Shown here piece by piece: positions 41,745 to 49,822 of a DNA stretch of 64,000 nucleotides. Source of the DNA: UMGS1590 sp963558655 (GTDB lineage: Bacteria > Bacillota > Peptococcia > Peptococcales > Peptococcaceae). The notes beneath the pieces are model-generated. The model worked only from the letters and a program-made list of their open reading frames with translations, was not told the origin of the DNA and did not search any database. The position numbers and the translations under genes were made by a program. Location of the stretch: the NCBI GenBank assembly GCA_963558655.1, contig CAUWHJ010000005.1, positions 1 through 64,000 of the forward strand. Direction: 5' to 3'. The stretch's first letter is position 1; each line of letters opens with the position of its first letter.

Positions 41745-42983
41745 ATGAATAAATGGAAAAAACAATTTGCTATCATCTATACAGGGCAGGCGTTTTCCCT
41801 GCTGGGTTCTGCCGCAGTACAGTTCGCTGTTATCTGGTGGCTGACAATTCAAACAAAGTCGGCGATTACTTTGACAGTCGCTTCTATCATTTCTTTTCTT
41901 CCAAATCTGTTGATTGGACCATTTGCAGGGGTTTGGATTGACCGCTACAACAGAGGAAAAGTTATGATTACAGCAGATGGGCTGGTTGCACTTTCAAGTG
42001 TGATTTTGGGAATTGCATTTCTGATAACGGATACTCCATCAGTCGCTTTCATATATGCGATTTTGTTCTTGCGAGGGCTTGGCAACACTTTTCACAGTCC
42101 TGCTATGCAATCGGCAATACCTTTGCTTGTTCCAGCGGAAATGCTGACAAAAGCAGGCGGTTGGGGAAATTTGATTTCTTCGATTTCCAATATGCTTGGA
42201 CCCGTAGTAGGAGCAGGGCTTATGGGACTGTTTTCTATAAAGGCAATCATGCTTGTCGATATTTTGGGAGCTATTTTTGCTATTGTCTGCTTGCTTTTTG
42301 TCAAAATTCCCAACATTCCCCGTACTGTCGAAAAGCCAGATTTTCGCTCAGATTTTGGGCAAGGTATATCTGCTATGAGAAAAAATAAACCTTTGATGGC
42401 TGTTTTACCGTCTTATTTACTGGCAACCATCATTTATATGCCTTTAGGTGCTCTTTTCCCTCTTTTTGTGTACAACTACTTTGGTGGAAACGCAGGGCAT
42501 AACAGCATAGTAGAATTTGTCTTTGCAGGAGGTCTGATGGTATCTTCGTTGATAATGGGCGTATGGGGTGGCTTACGCAAACGCTTTTTAATGATTTCTT
42601 TGGCTATTGGATTGCAGGGAACGGCTATTATGATTAGCGGTGCATTACCGCAAAGTGGATTTTGGGCATTTGTAATTTGCAGTTTCTTTATGGCTGGTGC
42701 TGGTACACTTTTCAATGTTCCATATATGGCGTATATTCAAGAAACCACAGAACCAGAGGTCATGGGAAAGGTATTTTCACTTTTGATGACGGCAATGACA
42801 CTTGCTATGCCAATCGGACTTTTAGTAGCAGGTCCAGCGGTTGAAATCGTTGGTGTAGAAGTCTGGTTTTTCTGGTCGGGCATTGCTATGATTGGTGCTT
42901 CTATTTTATGCTATGTGCTGACACGCAAATTTGATAAAGGAAACAGCCAGTCAAAAATTTCAGAACAGACAGAACGTGAGTAA
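41745..42983 (+). CDS. MFS macrolide efflux protein, Mef-like
   Basis: 412 residues from ATG 41745, with AAGGAGAG upstream. Twelve membrane segments; the pattern follows Mef(A): G-Q-A-F-S-L-L-G-S-A near the N-terminus, F-L-P-N-L-L-I-G-P-F-A-G-V-W-I-D-R-Y, F-H-S-P-A-M-Q-S-A-I-P-L-L-V-P, A-L-F-P-L, and G-K-V-F-S-L-L-M-T-A-M-T-L-A-M-P-I-G-L. It is clearly divergent from Mef(A) itself. In the family it exports 14- and 15-membered macrolides and works with Msr(D). Here the Msr(D)-like gene follows, supporting this role. Confidence 0.85.
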   Translation: MNKWKKQFAIIYTGQAFSLLGSAAVQFAVIWWLTIQTKSAITLTVASIISFLPNLLIGPFAGVWIDRYNRGKVMITADGLVALSSVILGIAFLITDTPSVAFIYAILFLRGLGNTFHSPAMQSAIPLLVPAEMLTKAGGWGNLISSISNMLGPVVGAGLMGLFSIKAIMLVDILGAIFAIVCLLFVKIPNIPRTVEKPDFRSDFGQGISAMRKNKPLMAVLPSYLLATIIYMPLGALFPLFVYNYFGGNAGHNSIVEFVFAGGLMVSSLIMGVWGGLRKRFLMISLAIGLQGTAIMISGALPQSGFWAFVICSFFMAGAGTLFNVPYMAYIQETTEPEVMGKVFSLLMTAMTLAMPIGLLVAGPAVEIVGVEVWFFWSGIAMIGASILCYVLTRKFDKGNSQSKISEQTERE

Positions 42984-43095
42984 TAAAATATAAATTTTAA
43001 ATACAGCCAGTTCATGTGTTTTTGAAACTAACTGTTATCGCTTCATAATTTTTTATAAGCGGATATCTAAAAAGAAACTAAAGGGAGATGAAAAC

Positions 43096-43116
43096 ATGAT
43101 ACCTAGAATTTGGTAA
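43096..43116 (+). CDS. Leader peptide of the ABC-F gene, 6 residues
   Basis: ATG 43096 behind AAGGGAG (43081-43087) encodes M-I-P-R-I-W and stops. It is directly followed by mutually exclusive hairpins. Msr(D) genes are known to have a six-residue regulatory leader peptide at this place, though with a different sequence. Confidence 0.65.
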   Translation: MIPRIW

Positions 43117-43192
43117 TATCACGAGTTATTTCGTGATAAGAACTTTATTACAATAACTCGTGTCAAAAGCAGAATGAAATGTAATAAAGGAG
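43117..43192 (+). promoter_or_regulatory. Attenuator with competing hairpins before the ABC-F gene
   Basis: TATCACGA/TCGTGATA (43117-43138) competes with CACGAGTTATT/AATAACTCGTG (43120-43130 with 43152-43162). A third pairing, TTTATTAC (43144-43151) with GTAATAAA (43181-43188), reaches the bases next to the GGAG ribosome binding site. Ribosome stalling on the leader peptide would choose between these states. Confidence 0.7.
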
Positions 43193-43200
43193 TAATAACA

Positions 43201-44655
43201 ATGGAATTAGTAATAAAAGCAAAAAACATAAATCTGGAATATAACGGAAAAGATATTCTGGATATTGATGATTTAGAAATATATAGCTATGATAAAATCG
43301 GAATTATAGGAAAAAATGGTGCTGGTAAAACAACGTTATTAAAAGTTTTGATGGGGCAAATCAAACTAGATACAGCAGATGTTAGAACCTATGGAGAAAT
43401 ATCCTATATTCCACAACTGGAAAATATTGAAATTGAAAATATTGAAGATAAATCCGTACTGGGAAAATTAAATGTTCATAATCTGGCAGGTGAAAATTTA
43501 TCCGGCGGTGAAGAAACAAAGCTGAAAATAGCAAAGGCATTTTTGGAAAATAATGATGTGATATTCGCAGACGAACCTACGTGCAACTTGGATAATGAAA
43601 GTATAGAGTACATTACAAATACATTGAAATATTATTCTGGAAGTGTCGTAGTAATCAGTCACGACAGGTATTTTTTAGATGAAGTTGTCAATAAGATATG
43701 GGAAATTGAAAATGGAAAAATCAAAGAATACTGGGGAAATTATTCGGACTATTTAGAACAAAAAGAACTGGAAAATCAGACACAATTAAGAAACTATGAG
43801 CAATATATCAGTGAAAAACAAAGATTAGAAAAAATAATAGATGAGAAAATGAAACAAGCCCAAAAAGTTGGGAAAAGCAAAAGAAAACACAATACGGAAA
43901 GTGGCGGAAGATTAGCTCATCAAAAGTCACAAGGGAGCAAAGAAAAAGCAATTCATAAATCAGCACAAGCAGTAATGAAAAGACTGGAAAGTCTGGAAGA
44001 AGTAAGCAAACCTGTAAAGGATAGACAGATACATTTTAGAATAAGCAGTTTTCTTGAAATGCACAATCCTGTTCCCATCAGTGGCGACAATCTAACAAAA
44101 AAAATGGGCGATAAAGTTCTTTTTGAAAATACTAAATTTTTAATACCGCTTGGAAAAAAAGTAGCCATTACGGGTGCAAACGGAACTGGGAAAACGACAT
44201 TGTTAAAAATGATTTTAAACAAGGAAAATGGAATACAGATATCCCCAAAAGTACAGATTGGCTACTTTGCACAAAATGGATACAAATTTGAAAAAGATAA
44301 AAACGTCTTAGAATTTCTAAAAGAGTCATCGGACTATCCTGTATCGGAAATAAGAAGCATGATTTCAATGCTGGGACTGGAACAAAATGTAATCACAAGA
44401 AAAATGCAAACATTAAGTGGTGGCGAGATTGTAAAAATTTTGCTTTGTAAAATGTTGCTTGGAAGATATAATGTCTTAATTATGGACGAACCTAATAACT
44501 ATTTAGACATACCTAGTATTGAGGCATTAGAAAGTCTTATGAGGCAATATAAAGGAACAATAATATTTGTATCACATGATAAGCGATTAGTTCAAAATGT
44601 AGCAGATATTATATACGAAATTAATAATCAAAAAATAATAGAGATAGCACAATAA
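43201..44655 (+). CDS. ABC-F ribosomal protection protein, Msr(D)-like
   Basis: 484 residues from ATG 43201 (AAAGGAG upstream). Two ABC domains joined by a charged interdomain linker (about 190-270, the part that reaches the ribosomal exit tunnel). Walker A motifs G-K-N-G-A-G-K-T-T and G-A-N-G-T-G-K-T-T; signatures L-S-G-G-E-E-T and L-S-G-G-E-I; Walker B D-E-P-T-C-N-L-D and D-E-P-N-N-Y-L-D. R-L-A-H-Q-K-S..S-K-E-K in the linker and F-A-Q-N-G-Y-K match Msr(D). The family displaces macrolides, and in some members streptogramin B or ketolides, from ribosomes. Confidence 0.9.
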   Translation: MELVIKAKNINLEYNGKDILDIDDLEIYSYDKIGIIGKNGAGKTTLLKVLMGQIKLDTADVRTYGEISYIPQLENIEIENIEDKSVLGKLNVHNLAGENLSGGEETKLKIAKAFLENNDVIFADEPTCNLDNESIEYITNTLKYYSGSVVVISHDRYFLDEVVNKIWEIENGKIKEYWGNYSDYLEQKELENQTQLRNYEQYISEKQRLEKIIDEKMKQAQKVGKSKRKHNTESGGRLAHQKSQGSKEKAIHKSAQAVMKRLESLEEVSKPVKDRQIHFRISSFLEMHNPVPISGDNLTKKMGDKVLFENTKFLIPLGKKVAITGANGTGKTTLLKMILNKENGIQISPKVQIGYFAQNGYKFEKDKNVLEFLKESSDYPVSEIRSMISMLGLEQNVITRKMQTLSGGEIVKILLCKMLLGRYNVLIMDEPNNYLDIPSIEALESLMRQYKGTIIFVSHDKRLVQNVADIIYEINNQKIIEIAQ

Positions 44656-44807
44656 TAAAATCCCAGTTAAAAAAAGCGTGATTTTTACATGCAGACGGAG
44701 TGATCCAGACATGGTGGCGGAAGTCCCAAGGCTTTCGCCATGACAGCTTCGCTGGCAAATGGCTGGTTCACTTCGGCTGGGAGCGAGCCTGCGAGCGACT
44801 ATATAAA

Positions 44808-44832
44808 GCCCCCGTTATCTAACAAGGGGGGC
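44808..44832. other. Origin of transfer (oriT) of the mobilizable element
   Basis: GCCCCC, then GTTATCTAACAAG, then GGGGGC. This matches the form of Tn916/ICEBs1-type oriT: a C-run and G-run inverted repeat enclosing a CTAACA loop with the nick site. It lies about 235 bases upstream of the MobT gene, the expected place. The exact nick position is inferred from the family. Confidence 0.75.
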
Positions 44833-44964
44833 ATAAAAAACAAGAGACAAGAGACAAAGGTAAGCGGAAACGCTGAATATATAAGGGAAAATCCTGTTTT
44901 ATAGGGTGTGACATTTTCAAACATGAATGTCACTATGAAAAATTGAATATTGAAAAGCAGATTA

Positions 44965-45050
44965 GACAGTTGATTGTAAAAGATTGACTGTCTTTTCTTA
45001 TGTGAAGATTTATGACTAGGCAATTATCAATTATGGTAGTTGCCTTTTTT
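44965..45050 (+). terminator. Two successive attenuator-type hairpins in the MobT leader
   Basis: GACAGT (44965-44970) pairs with ACTGTC (44987-44992), followed by TTTTCTT. AGGCAA (45018-45023) pairs with TTGCCT (45040-45045), followed by TTTTT, ending just before the GGAGGA of MobT. A 19-codon frame starting at ATG 45012 runs through the second hairpin and its stop overlaps the MobT start codon (ATGA), so coupling of leader translation to relaxase expression is possible. Confidence 0.6.
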
Positions 45051-45067
45051 GATTGGAGGAATTTTAA

Positions 45068-46282
45068 ATGAATGATAAAAACTTTTTAGAAGAATTGAAA
45101 CAAAAGCGTGATGAATACGGAGTAACACAAATACAAATAGCAACTGCTTGTGGTATCACTAGAGAATATTATAACCGTATTGAAAACGGAAAGATTGTTC
45201 CCTCTGATACACTCAAGGAAACGATTATAAGCGAATTAGAGCGACTAAATCCACAAGAGCCATTATTTATCTTGATTGATTACTTTCGTGTCCGTTTCCC
45301 TACTACAGACGCATTAAAGGTCATTAAAAATGTATTGAAACTCAACCCGAAACATATGCTTCGTGAAGATTACGGAAAATACGGATATGAAAGTCAGTAT
45401 TATATCGGCGATATATTCGTTATGTGTTCTGTGAATGAACAGTTAGGTGTACTGCTTGAATTAAAAGGTCGTGGCTGTCGTCAAATGGAAGCCTATCTAT
45501 TAGCACAAGAGCGTTCATGGTATGACTTTATGATGGATTGTATGACGGCTGACGGTAAGATGAAGCGACTTGACCTAGCAATCAATGACCGAGCAGGAGT
45601 GCTTGATATTCCACGCTTAAAGGCAAAATATAAGGCTGGCGAATGTATCTCCTTATTTCGCAATCAGAAAGGCTATGACGGTACAGAAAAATGCGGAAGT
45701 GATGTTCCTAAAAACACAGGAGAAACATTATATCTTGGCTCAACAAGTAGTGAATTATATATGTGTGCCTATCAAAAGAACTATGAGCAGGCAGTCAAGA
45801 AAGGGATAGAACTTGAAGAATGCGAGATTAAGAACCGATTTGAAATTCGCATGAAGAATGAAAGAGCCTATTATGCGGTTGTTGATTTACTGACCTATTA
45901 TGACGCAGAGCATACTGCCTTTTCTATCATCAATCATTATGTGCGTTTTCTAAAGAGAAATGATTGCCTGCCAAAACGGTCATGGGAACTAGATGAGGAC
46001 TGGGCATGGTTTATCGGAGAAAATCGAGAAAAGATACGCTTAACGACACAACCCGAACCCTATACCCTAGAGAGAGCGTTAAACTGGGTACAAAGACAAG
46101 TAGCACCGACAATCAAGATGTTGCAAGAATTGGATAAGCAAAATAACACCACGATATTAAAAGATATGATAAAAAATGCAGAACTCAAGAAAAAGCATAA
46201 GCATTTACTGGAATTAGAAAAATCGAATATAGAAGATAGAATTTATACCGACATTTCACAAGAAGATGACGGTATTTTTTAA
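45068..46282 (+). CDS. mobT: MobT relaxase, Tn916 Orf20 family
   Basis: 404 residues. N-terminal helix-turn-helix (about 18-40: T-Q-I-Q-I-A-T-A-C-G-I-T-R-E-Y-Y-N-R-I-E-N-G), then a replication-initiator type (Rep_trans) nickase domain with D-Y-F-R-V-R-F and R-L-D-L-A-I-N-D and a catalytic tyrosine region. The HUH-unrelated MobT enzymes nick oriT and pilot the strand; the matching oriT lies upstream. C-terminal lysine-rich helix. Together with int and xis but without a coupling protein it marks the element as mobilizable rather than self-transmissible. Confidence 0.9.
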   Translation: MNDKNFLEELKQKRDEYGVTQIQIATACGITREYYNRIENGKIVPSDTLKETIISELERLNPQEPLFILIDYFRVRFPTTDALKVIKNVLKLNPKHMLREDYGKYGYESQYYIGDIFVMCSVNEQLGVLLELKGRGCRQMEAYLLAQERSWYDFMMDCMTADGKMKRLDLAINDRAGVLDIPRLKAKYKAGECISLFRNQKGYDGTEKCGSDVPKNTGETLYLGSTSSELYMCAYQKNYEQAVKKGIELEECEIKNRFEIRMKNERAYYAVVDLLTYYDAEHTAFSIINHYVRFLKRNDCLPKRSWELDEDWAWFIGENREKIRLTTQPEPYTLERALNWVQRQVAPTIKMLQELDKQNNTTILKDMIKNAELKKKHKHLLELEKSNIEDRIYTDISQEDDGIF

Positions 46283-46287
46283 TTTCT

Positions 46288-47035
46288 GCAACAAATCATC
46301 ATTTTCAGTACAGATGTTGTGTGAATGAAGAAATTTTAACTTTTTTCAAATTTACTCAACAAAACGGCTGTTGCTGTCCTTATATGAAGTGAAAGAAGAA
46401 ATATTTTTAAGAATTGGTTAGCAAACAAGCCTTTTCTGTACAGTATTGGTACGAAAGAAGAAAATTAAACTTTTTTCGGGAAAATGGATACAAAACGCAC
46501 TTTTCTGTACAGATATTTTACGAGAGGAGAAAAAACTTTCTAAAAAGTGACGGAAATTCGATATATGCGGATAGTGTTGTGTGAAAAGAAGAAAAATCAA
46601 AATCTTTTCAAGAAAGCGTCACAAATCGCATTTTTCTGTACAGATATGTTGTGAAAGGAAGAAAATTTAAAATCTTTTTGAGAAAGCGTCACAAATTAAC
46701 TGTTGCTGTCCCTATATGGAGTGGAAGAAGAAATAATAAAATTCTTTCGCAAGCAATTATACAAATCAGCCTTTGCCAGATAGTGTTATGTGGAAGAAAT
46801 AAAACTTTTTTCAACATTAGGTTATTAAATCGGTAGTTCCGTTCCCTATATGGTATGGAAAGAAGATTTTTCATCAAGAAGTCATTAAATGGCTGGTTGC
46901 TGGACAGATATGTTGTGAAAGAAGCAAAAAAGATTTTTGAAATGGTTAGCAAAATGCACCTTACAGTTGAGTGTTGATGTGAAAGAAATAAAAAAAGTTT
47001 TAAAGATTGGTTACCTTTCTCTGCTTCTCCAACGC
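46288..47035 (+). repeat. Array of 11-12 degenerate repeats of about 60-70 bp
   Basis: Units begin near 46288, 46355, 46417, 46487, 46549, 46618, 46688, 46756, 46820, 46880, 46945 and possibly 47010. Consensus parts: ACAAATCG, then TTTTTCTGTACAGATATG (or TGCTGTCCCTATATGG), then TTGTGAAAGAAGAAAA, then TTAAACTTTTTTCAAG. Several units contain the palindrome CTGTACAG. The array fills the entire stretch between MobT and the xis leader; no gene is seen in it. One related unit precedes the sigma-like gene of the first element (1267). Function unknown. Confidence 0.75.
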
Positions 47036-47070
47036 GGTATATACGAAAAGGAATTTTCTTCTTTCGGTGT

Positions 47071-47381
47071 TCTTTGACAACTGAATAAAACAGTCTGATA
47101 CCTTTGACAGACAGCAAGCCGTTGAAATTGATACGCCATGACCTTTTATGAAAAGCGAGCGAATACTGTCAATGTTTCATGAGATACCTTTATCAAGTAT
47201 CTTTGCCATGACCTGCTCTGTCAGATAATGATACTCCCGTACAGCCACAGCTTGAGCGTTAAAAGCGTCGCACGCAATGGGTACGGCTACATAAGAACTA
47301 TGCAGAGGTGGAAGTCCTGTGGGCTATGATAAAAGCCGTCAGACTGTTTAGAAATCCATGACAGAAAGGGGGTGTTAATTT
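47071..47381 (+). promoter_or_regulatory. Conserved long leader upstream of the second xis
   Basis: TTGACA (47074-47079), 17-base spacer, GATACC (47097-47102), then GCCATGACCT twice and GCGAGCGA, ending with GAAAGGGGGTG. It parallels 2105-2388 motif by motif. The piece 47250-47340 has no counterpart that I can recognise. Confidence 0.65.
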
Positions 47382-47582
47382 ATGCGTGATTTAAGTATGC
47401 CACTATGGGAACGATACTTGATGACGATTGAAGAAGCGTCTATGTATTTTCGTATCGGCGAAAACAAACTTCGTGAAGTCGCAAACGAGCATAAAGATGT
47501 CTGCGTGCTTCAAAATGGCAATCGTATGCTTATCAAGAAAAAGAAATTTGAGAAACTGATAGATGAATTGGAACAAATCTAG
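47382..47582 (+). CDS. xis: Excisionase, Tn916 Xis family
   Basis: 66 residues. Family signature E-A-S-M-Y-F-R-I-G-E-N-K-L-R-E-V-A-N-E and N-G-N-R-M-L-I-K-K. Same role as 2389: DNA bending and direction control of recombination. Behind GAAAGGGGGTG. Diverged from the first Xis, so the two elements probably recognise partly different arm sites. Confidence 0.92.
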   Translation: MRDLSMPLWERYLMTIEEASMYFRIGENKLREVANEHKDVCVLQNGNRMLIKKKKFEKLIDELEQI

Positions 47583-47663
47583 TGAAAAAGAGCCTTGTGC
47601 GTGATATGATGTTATCAAGTCGTATATACAAGGCTCTTTCTTACTTTGAAAGGAGTTAGAAAG

Positions 47664-48854
47664 ATGTCAGCATTAAAAAGACGAGATAACAAAAACAGAG
47701 TATTACAAAGGGGTGAAAGTCAAAGACAAGACGGCAGATATTGTTACAAGTATGTCAATGCACTAGGAAAAACGGAATATGTTTACGCATGGAAACTGTT
47801 ACCTACGGATAGAACACCAAAAGGCAAACGAGAAGATTTGTCATTGCGAGAAAAGGAACGAAACATACAGAAAGATTTGTATGATGGTATCGACACAAAA
47901 GGCAGTAAGATGACTTTATGTCAGCTATACGCTAAAAAGAACGCTCAAAGACCGAATGTAAAGAAGAATACGCTCAATGGTCGCAAATATCTTATGCAAG
48001 CCTTAGAAGATGATTTACTAGGTTCAATGAGTATTGATAGGATAAAGCCGTCAGACGCTAAAGAATGGGCGATACGCATGAAAGAAAAAGGATTTTCCTT
48101 TAAGACGATAAGCAACTACAAGCGTTCCTTGAAAGCGTCATTTTATATGGCGATACAAGATGACTGTGTAAGGAAAAATCCATTTGGCTTTAATTTAAGT
48201 GATGTGATTGAAGATGACAGCAAACCGAAAATTGCATTAAATGAGGAACAAGAAAAAGAACTACTTCACTTTATTGAGCATGACAATGTGTATCAGAAGT
48301 ATTATGATGATGTGCTGATATTACTTAAAACTGGACTTAGAATATCAGAGTTCTGTGGATTGACAAAGAAAGATATAGATTTTGAACATCATACAATTAG
48401 CATTAGTCATCAATTACTGAAAGATAAAGACGGTTACTACATAGACGAGCCGAAAACAAAGAGCGGTATTCGTAAAGTGCCTATGAGTGATGAAACGGAG
48501 CAAGCCATAAAGCGAGTGTTGAAAAGAAAGCAGAAACCGAAGATTAAAGAGATTGACGGTTACAGAGATTTTCTGTTTCTTTCCGTTAATAGTTATCCAA
48601 TGCAAGAGAGCAATTACAGATACACGCTTAAAGGGATTGTGAAGAAATTTAACAAGAACCATGAGGAGCAGTTACCAAACATCACACCGCATATATTAAG
48701 ACATACATTCTGTACGAAGTTAGCACAGATGAACATGAACCCAAAGAACCTACAGTATATCATGGGTCACTCAAGTATCACGATAACATTAGACTTGTAT
48801 GCTCATGCTTCGGAAGTTGGAGCAAACAAAGAAATGCGAAGATTGATAGCCTAA
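47664..48854 (+). CDS. int: Tyrosine recombinase integrase, Tn916 Int family
   Basis: 396 residues from ATG 47664 (AAGGAG upstream), same length as the first integrase. Catalytic arginine in T-G-L-R-I-S-E-F-C-G-L, H-I-L-R-H-T-F, G-H-S-S-I-T-I-T and tyrosine in L-D-L-Y-A-H. The N-terminal arm-binding domain keeps G-E-S-Q-R-Q-D-G-R-Y. Roughly as divergent from integrase 2670 as different members of this superfamily are. Probably active. Confidence 0.95.
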   Translation: MSALKRRDNKNRVLQRGESQRQDGRYCYKYVNALGKTEYVYAWKLLPTDRTPKGKREDLSLREKERNIQKDLYDGIDTKGSKMTLCQLYAKKNAQRPNVKKNTLNGRKYLMQALEDDLLGSMSIDRIKPSDAKEWAIRMKEKGFSFKTISNYKRSLKASFYMAIQDDCVRKNPFGFNLSDVIEDDSKPKIALNEEQEKELLHFIEHDNVYQKYYDDVLILLKTGLRISEFCGLTKKDIDFEHHTISISHQLLKDKDGYYIDEPKTKSGIRKVPMSDETEQAIKRVLKRKQKPKIKEIDGYRDFLFLSVNSYPMQESNYRYTLKGIVKKFNKNHEEQLPNITPHILRHTFCTKLAQMNMNPKNLQYIMGHSSITITLDLYAHASEVGANKEMRRLIA

Positions 48855-48855
48855 T

Positions 48856-49010
48856 TTACAACTCATTATACAACTTTTGAGAGCCAAGATATAAGGAGTT
48901 TTACCTAAGTTAAGTGAGGGTTCAGCCAATAAGAAAATGCCGAAAAGCCTTGAAAAATAAGGATATATCGACACTTGGAAGATTTATGAAAAGATAATCA
49001 AAAAGTTACT
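48856..49010. other. Right end of the mobilizable element
   Basis: TTTACAACTCATTATACAAC gives two TTTACAAC/TATACAAC half-repeats; a later block AAGAAAATGCCGAAAAG, GGATATATCGACA and ATGAAAAGATAATCA matches the right end of the first element. The crossover core should follow AGATAATCA at about 49000. Confidence 0.6.
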
Positions 49011-49023
49011 CTGTTTATCCATT

Positions 49024-49050
49024 AAAAAGACACCTGCGGCGTGTCTTTTT
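49024..49050 (+). terminator. Hairpin terminator at the right flank of the element
   Basis: AAAAAGACAC pairs with GTGTCTTTTT around CTGCGGC. A/T runs on both sides allow function in both directions. It may have belonged to a chromosomal unit before the insertion. Confidence 0.8.
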
Positions 49051-49141
49051 CGGGATGATTTTGGTATGAGGGTGAGAAATTGTGTCCATGATTTCTACAC
49101 AGCTATGGTATAATAGGGATAATCGCAAAGGAGGAAGGATG

Positions 49142-49822
49142 ATGGAACGCATCTTGCTTGTTGAGGACGACGCGGCGTTGGCCCATGGTATTGCGATGGC
49201 GCTGGACGCTGCCGAGCGCACGATGACCATTGCACATACGGCGGTGGAAGCCGAAGCGGCGCGCGCTGCTACGCGTTTTGATTTGGTGCTGTTGGACATC
49301 AATCTGCCGGATGCAAGCGGCCTTGCGCTTTTGCGTGATTGGCGTGCTGCGGGTGATGCGACACCGGTGATTTTGCTCACTGCCAATGATCTGGAGATGG
49401 ACGAGGTGGTGGGGCTTGAGGCAGGCGCCAACGACTATATCACCAAACCATTCTCATTGGCGGTGCTCAGGGCGCGGGTGGCGGTGCAGTTGCGCGGGCG
49501 TGCCGCGCACGATGAGACGATGGTTCTTGGCCCGTTTCACTTCAATTTCACGCGCATGGTCTTTACGCGCGATGGAGAGCCGCTGGTGCTTTCAAAGACA
49601 GAACAGCGACTTTTGCGTGTGCTGGTGGAAAACCGTGGCCATGTGGTGAGCCGTGCCGATTTGATCGACCGTGTGTGGAGCGAGGAAGCTGCCTTTGTTG
49701 AAGAAAATGCGCTTTCGGTAACGGTGAAGCGTTTGCGCCAGAAGCTGGAGCGCGACCCTGCCAATCCTGAGTGGCTGCACACTGTTCGCGGCATTGGCTA
49801 TGAGTGGAGGTGGGAGTCATGA
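49142..49822 (+). CDS. OmpR-family response regulator
   Basis: 226 residues from ATG 49142 (AAAGGAGG 7 bases upstream; ATG 49139 possible). Receiver domain with the acidic pair E-D-D, phosphorylation site in D-L-V-L-L-D-I-N-L-P, K-P-F lysine; winged-helix output domain with T-V-K-R-L-R-Q-K-L and G-I-G-Y-E-W. A TATAAT box lies at 49109-49114. Kinase overlaps its stop. Likely controls the MacB-type exporter 37649-40994, which lies just across the inserted element. Confidence 0.92.
   Translation: MERILLVEDDAALAHGIAMALDAAERTMTIAHTAVEAEAARAATRFDLVLLDINLPDASGLALLRDWRAAGDATPVILLTANDLEMDEVVGLEAGANDYITKPFSLAVLRARVAVQLRGRAAHDETMVLGPFHFNFTRMVFTRDGEPLVLSKTEQRLLRVLVENRGHVVSRADLIDRVWSEEAAFVEENALSVTVKRLRQKLERDPANPEWLHTVRGIGYEWRWES

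Larger units (their letters stand above)
41045..49010. mobile_element. Compact Tn916-related mobilizable element with macrolide resistance genes
   Basis: About 8 kb carrying, in order, a leader-controlled Mef-like efflux gene, Msr(D)-like ABC-F gene, oriT, MobT relaxase, a repeat array, xis and int. No FtsK-type coupling protein or mating-pore gene is present, so it would need a helper element for transfer. Base composition is much more AT-rich than the chromosome. Right end is homologous to that of the first element. Short matching A-runs (ATCGAAAAAGT at about 41051, ATCAAAAAGT at about 48998) may mark the crossover regions; exact ends are estimates. Confidence 0.8.

Noticed and set aside
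46288..47035. CRISPR array
   Set aside because: The repeats are degenerate, are contiguous without unique spacers of constant length, and no cas gene is nearby.
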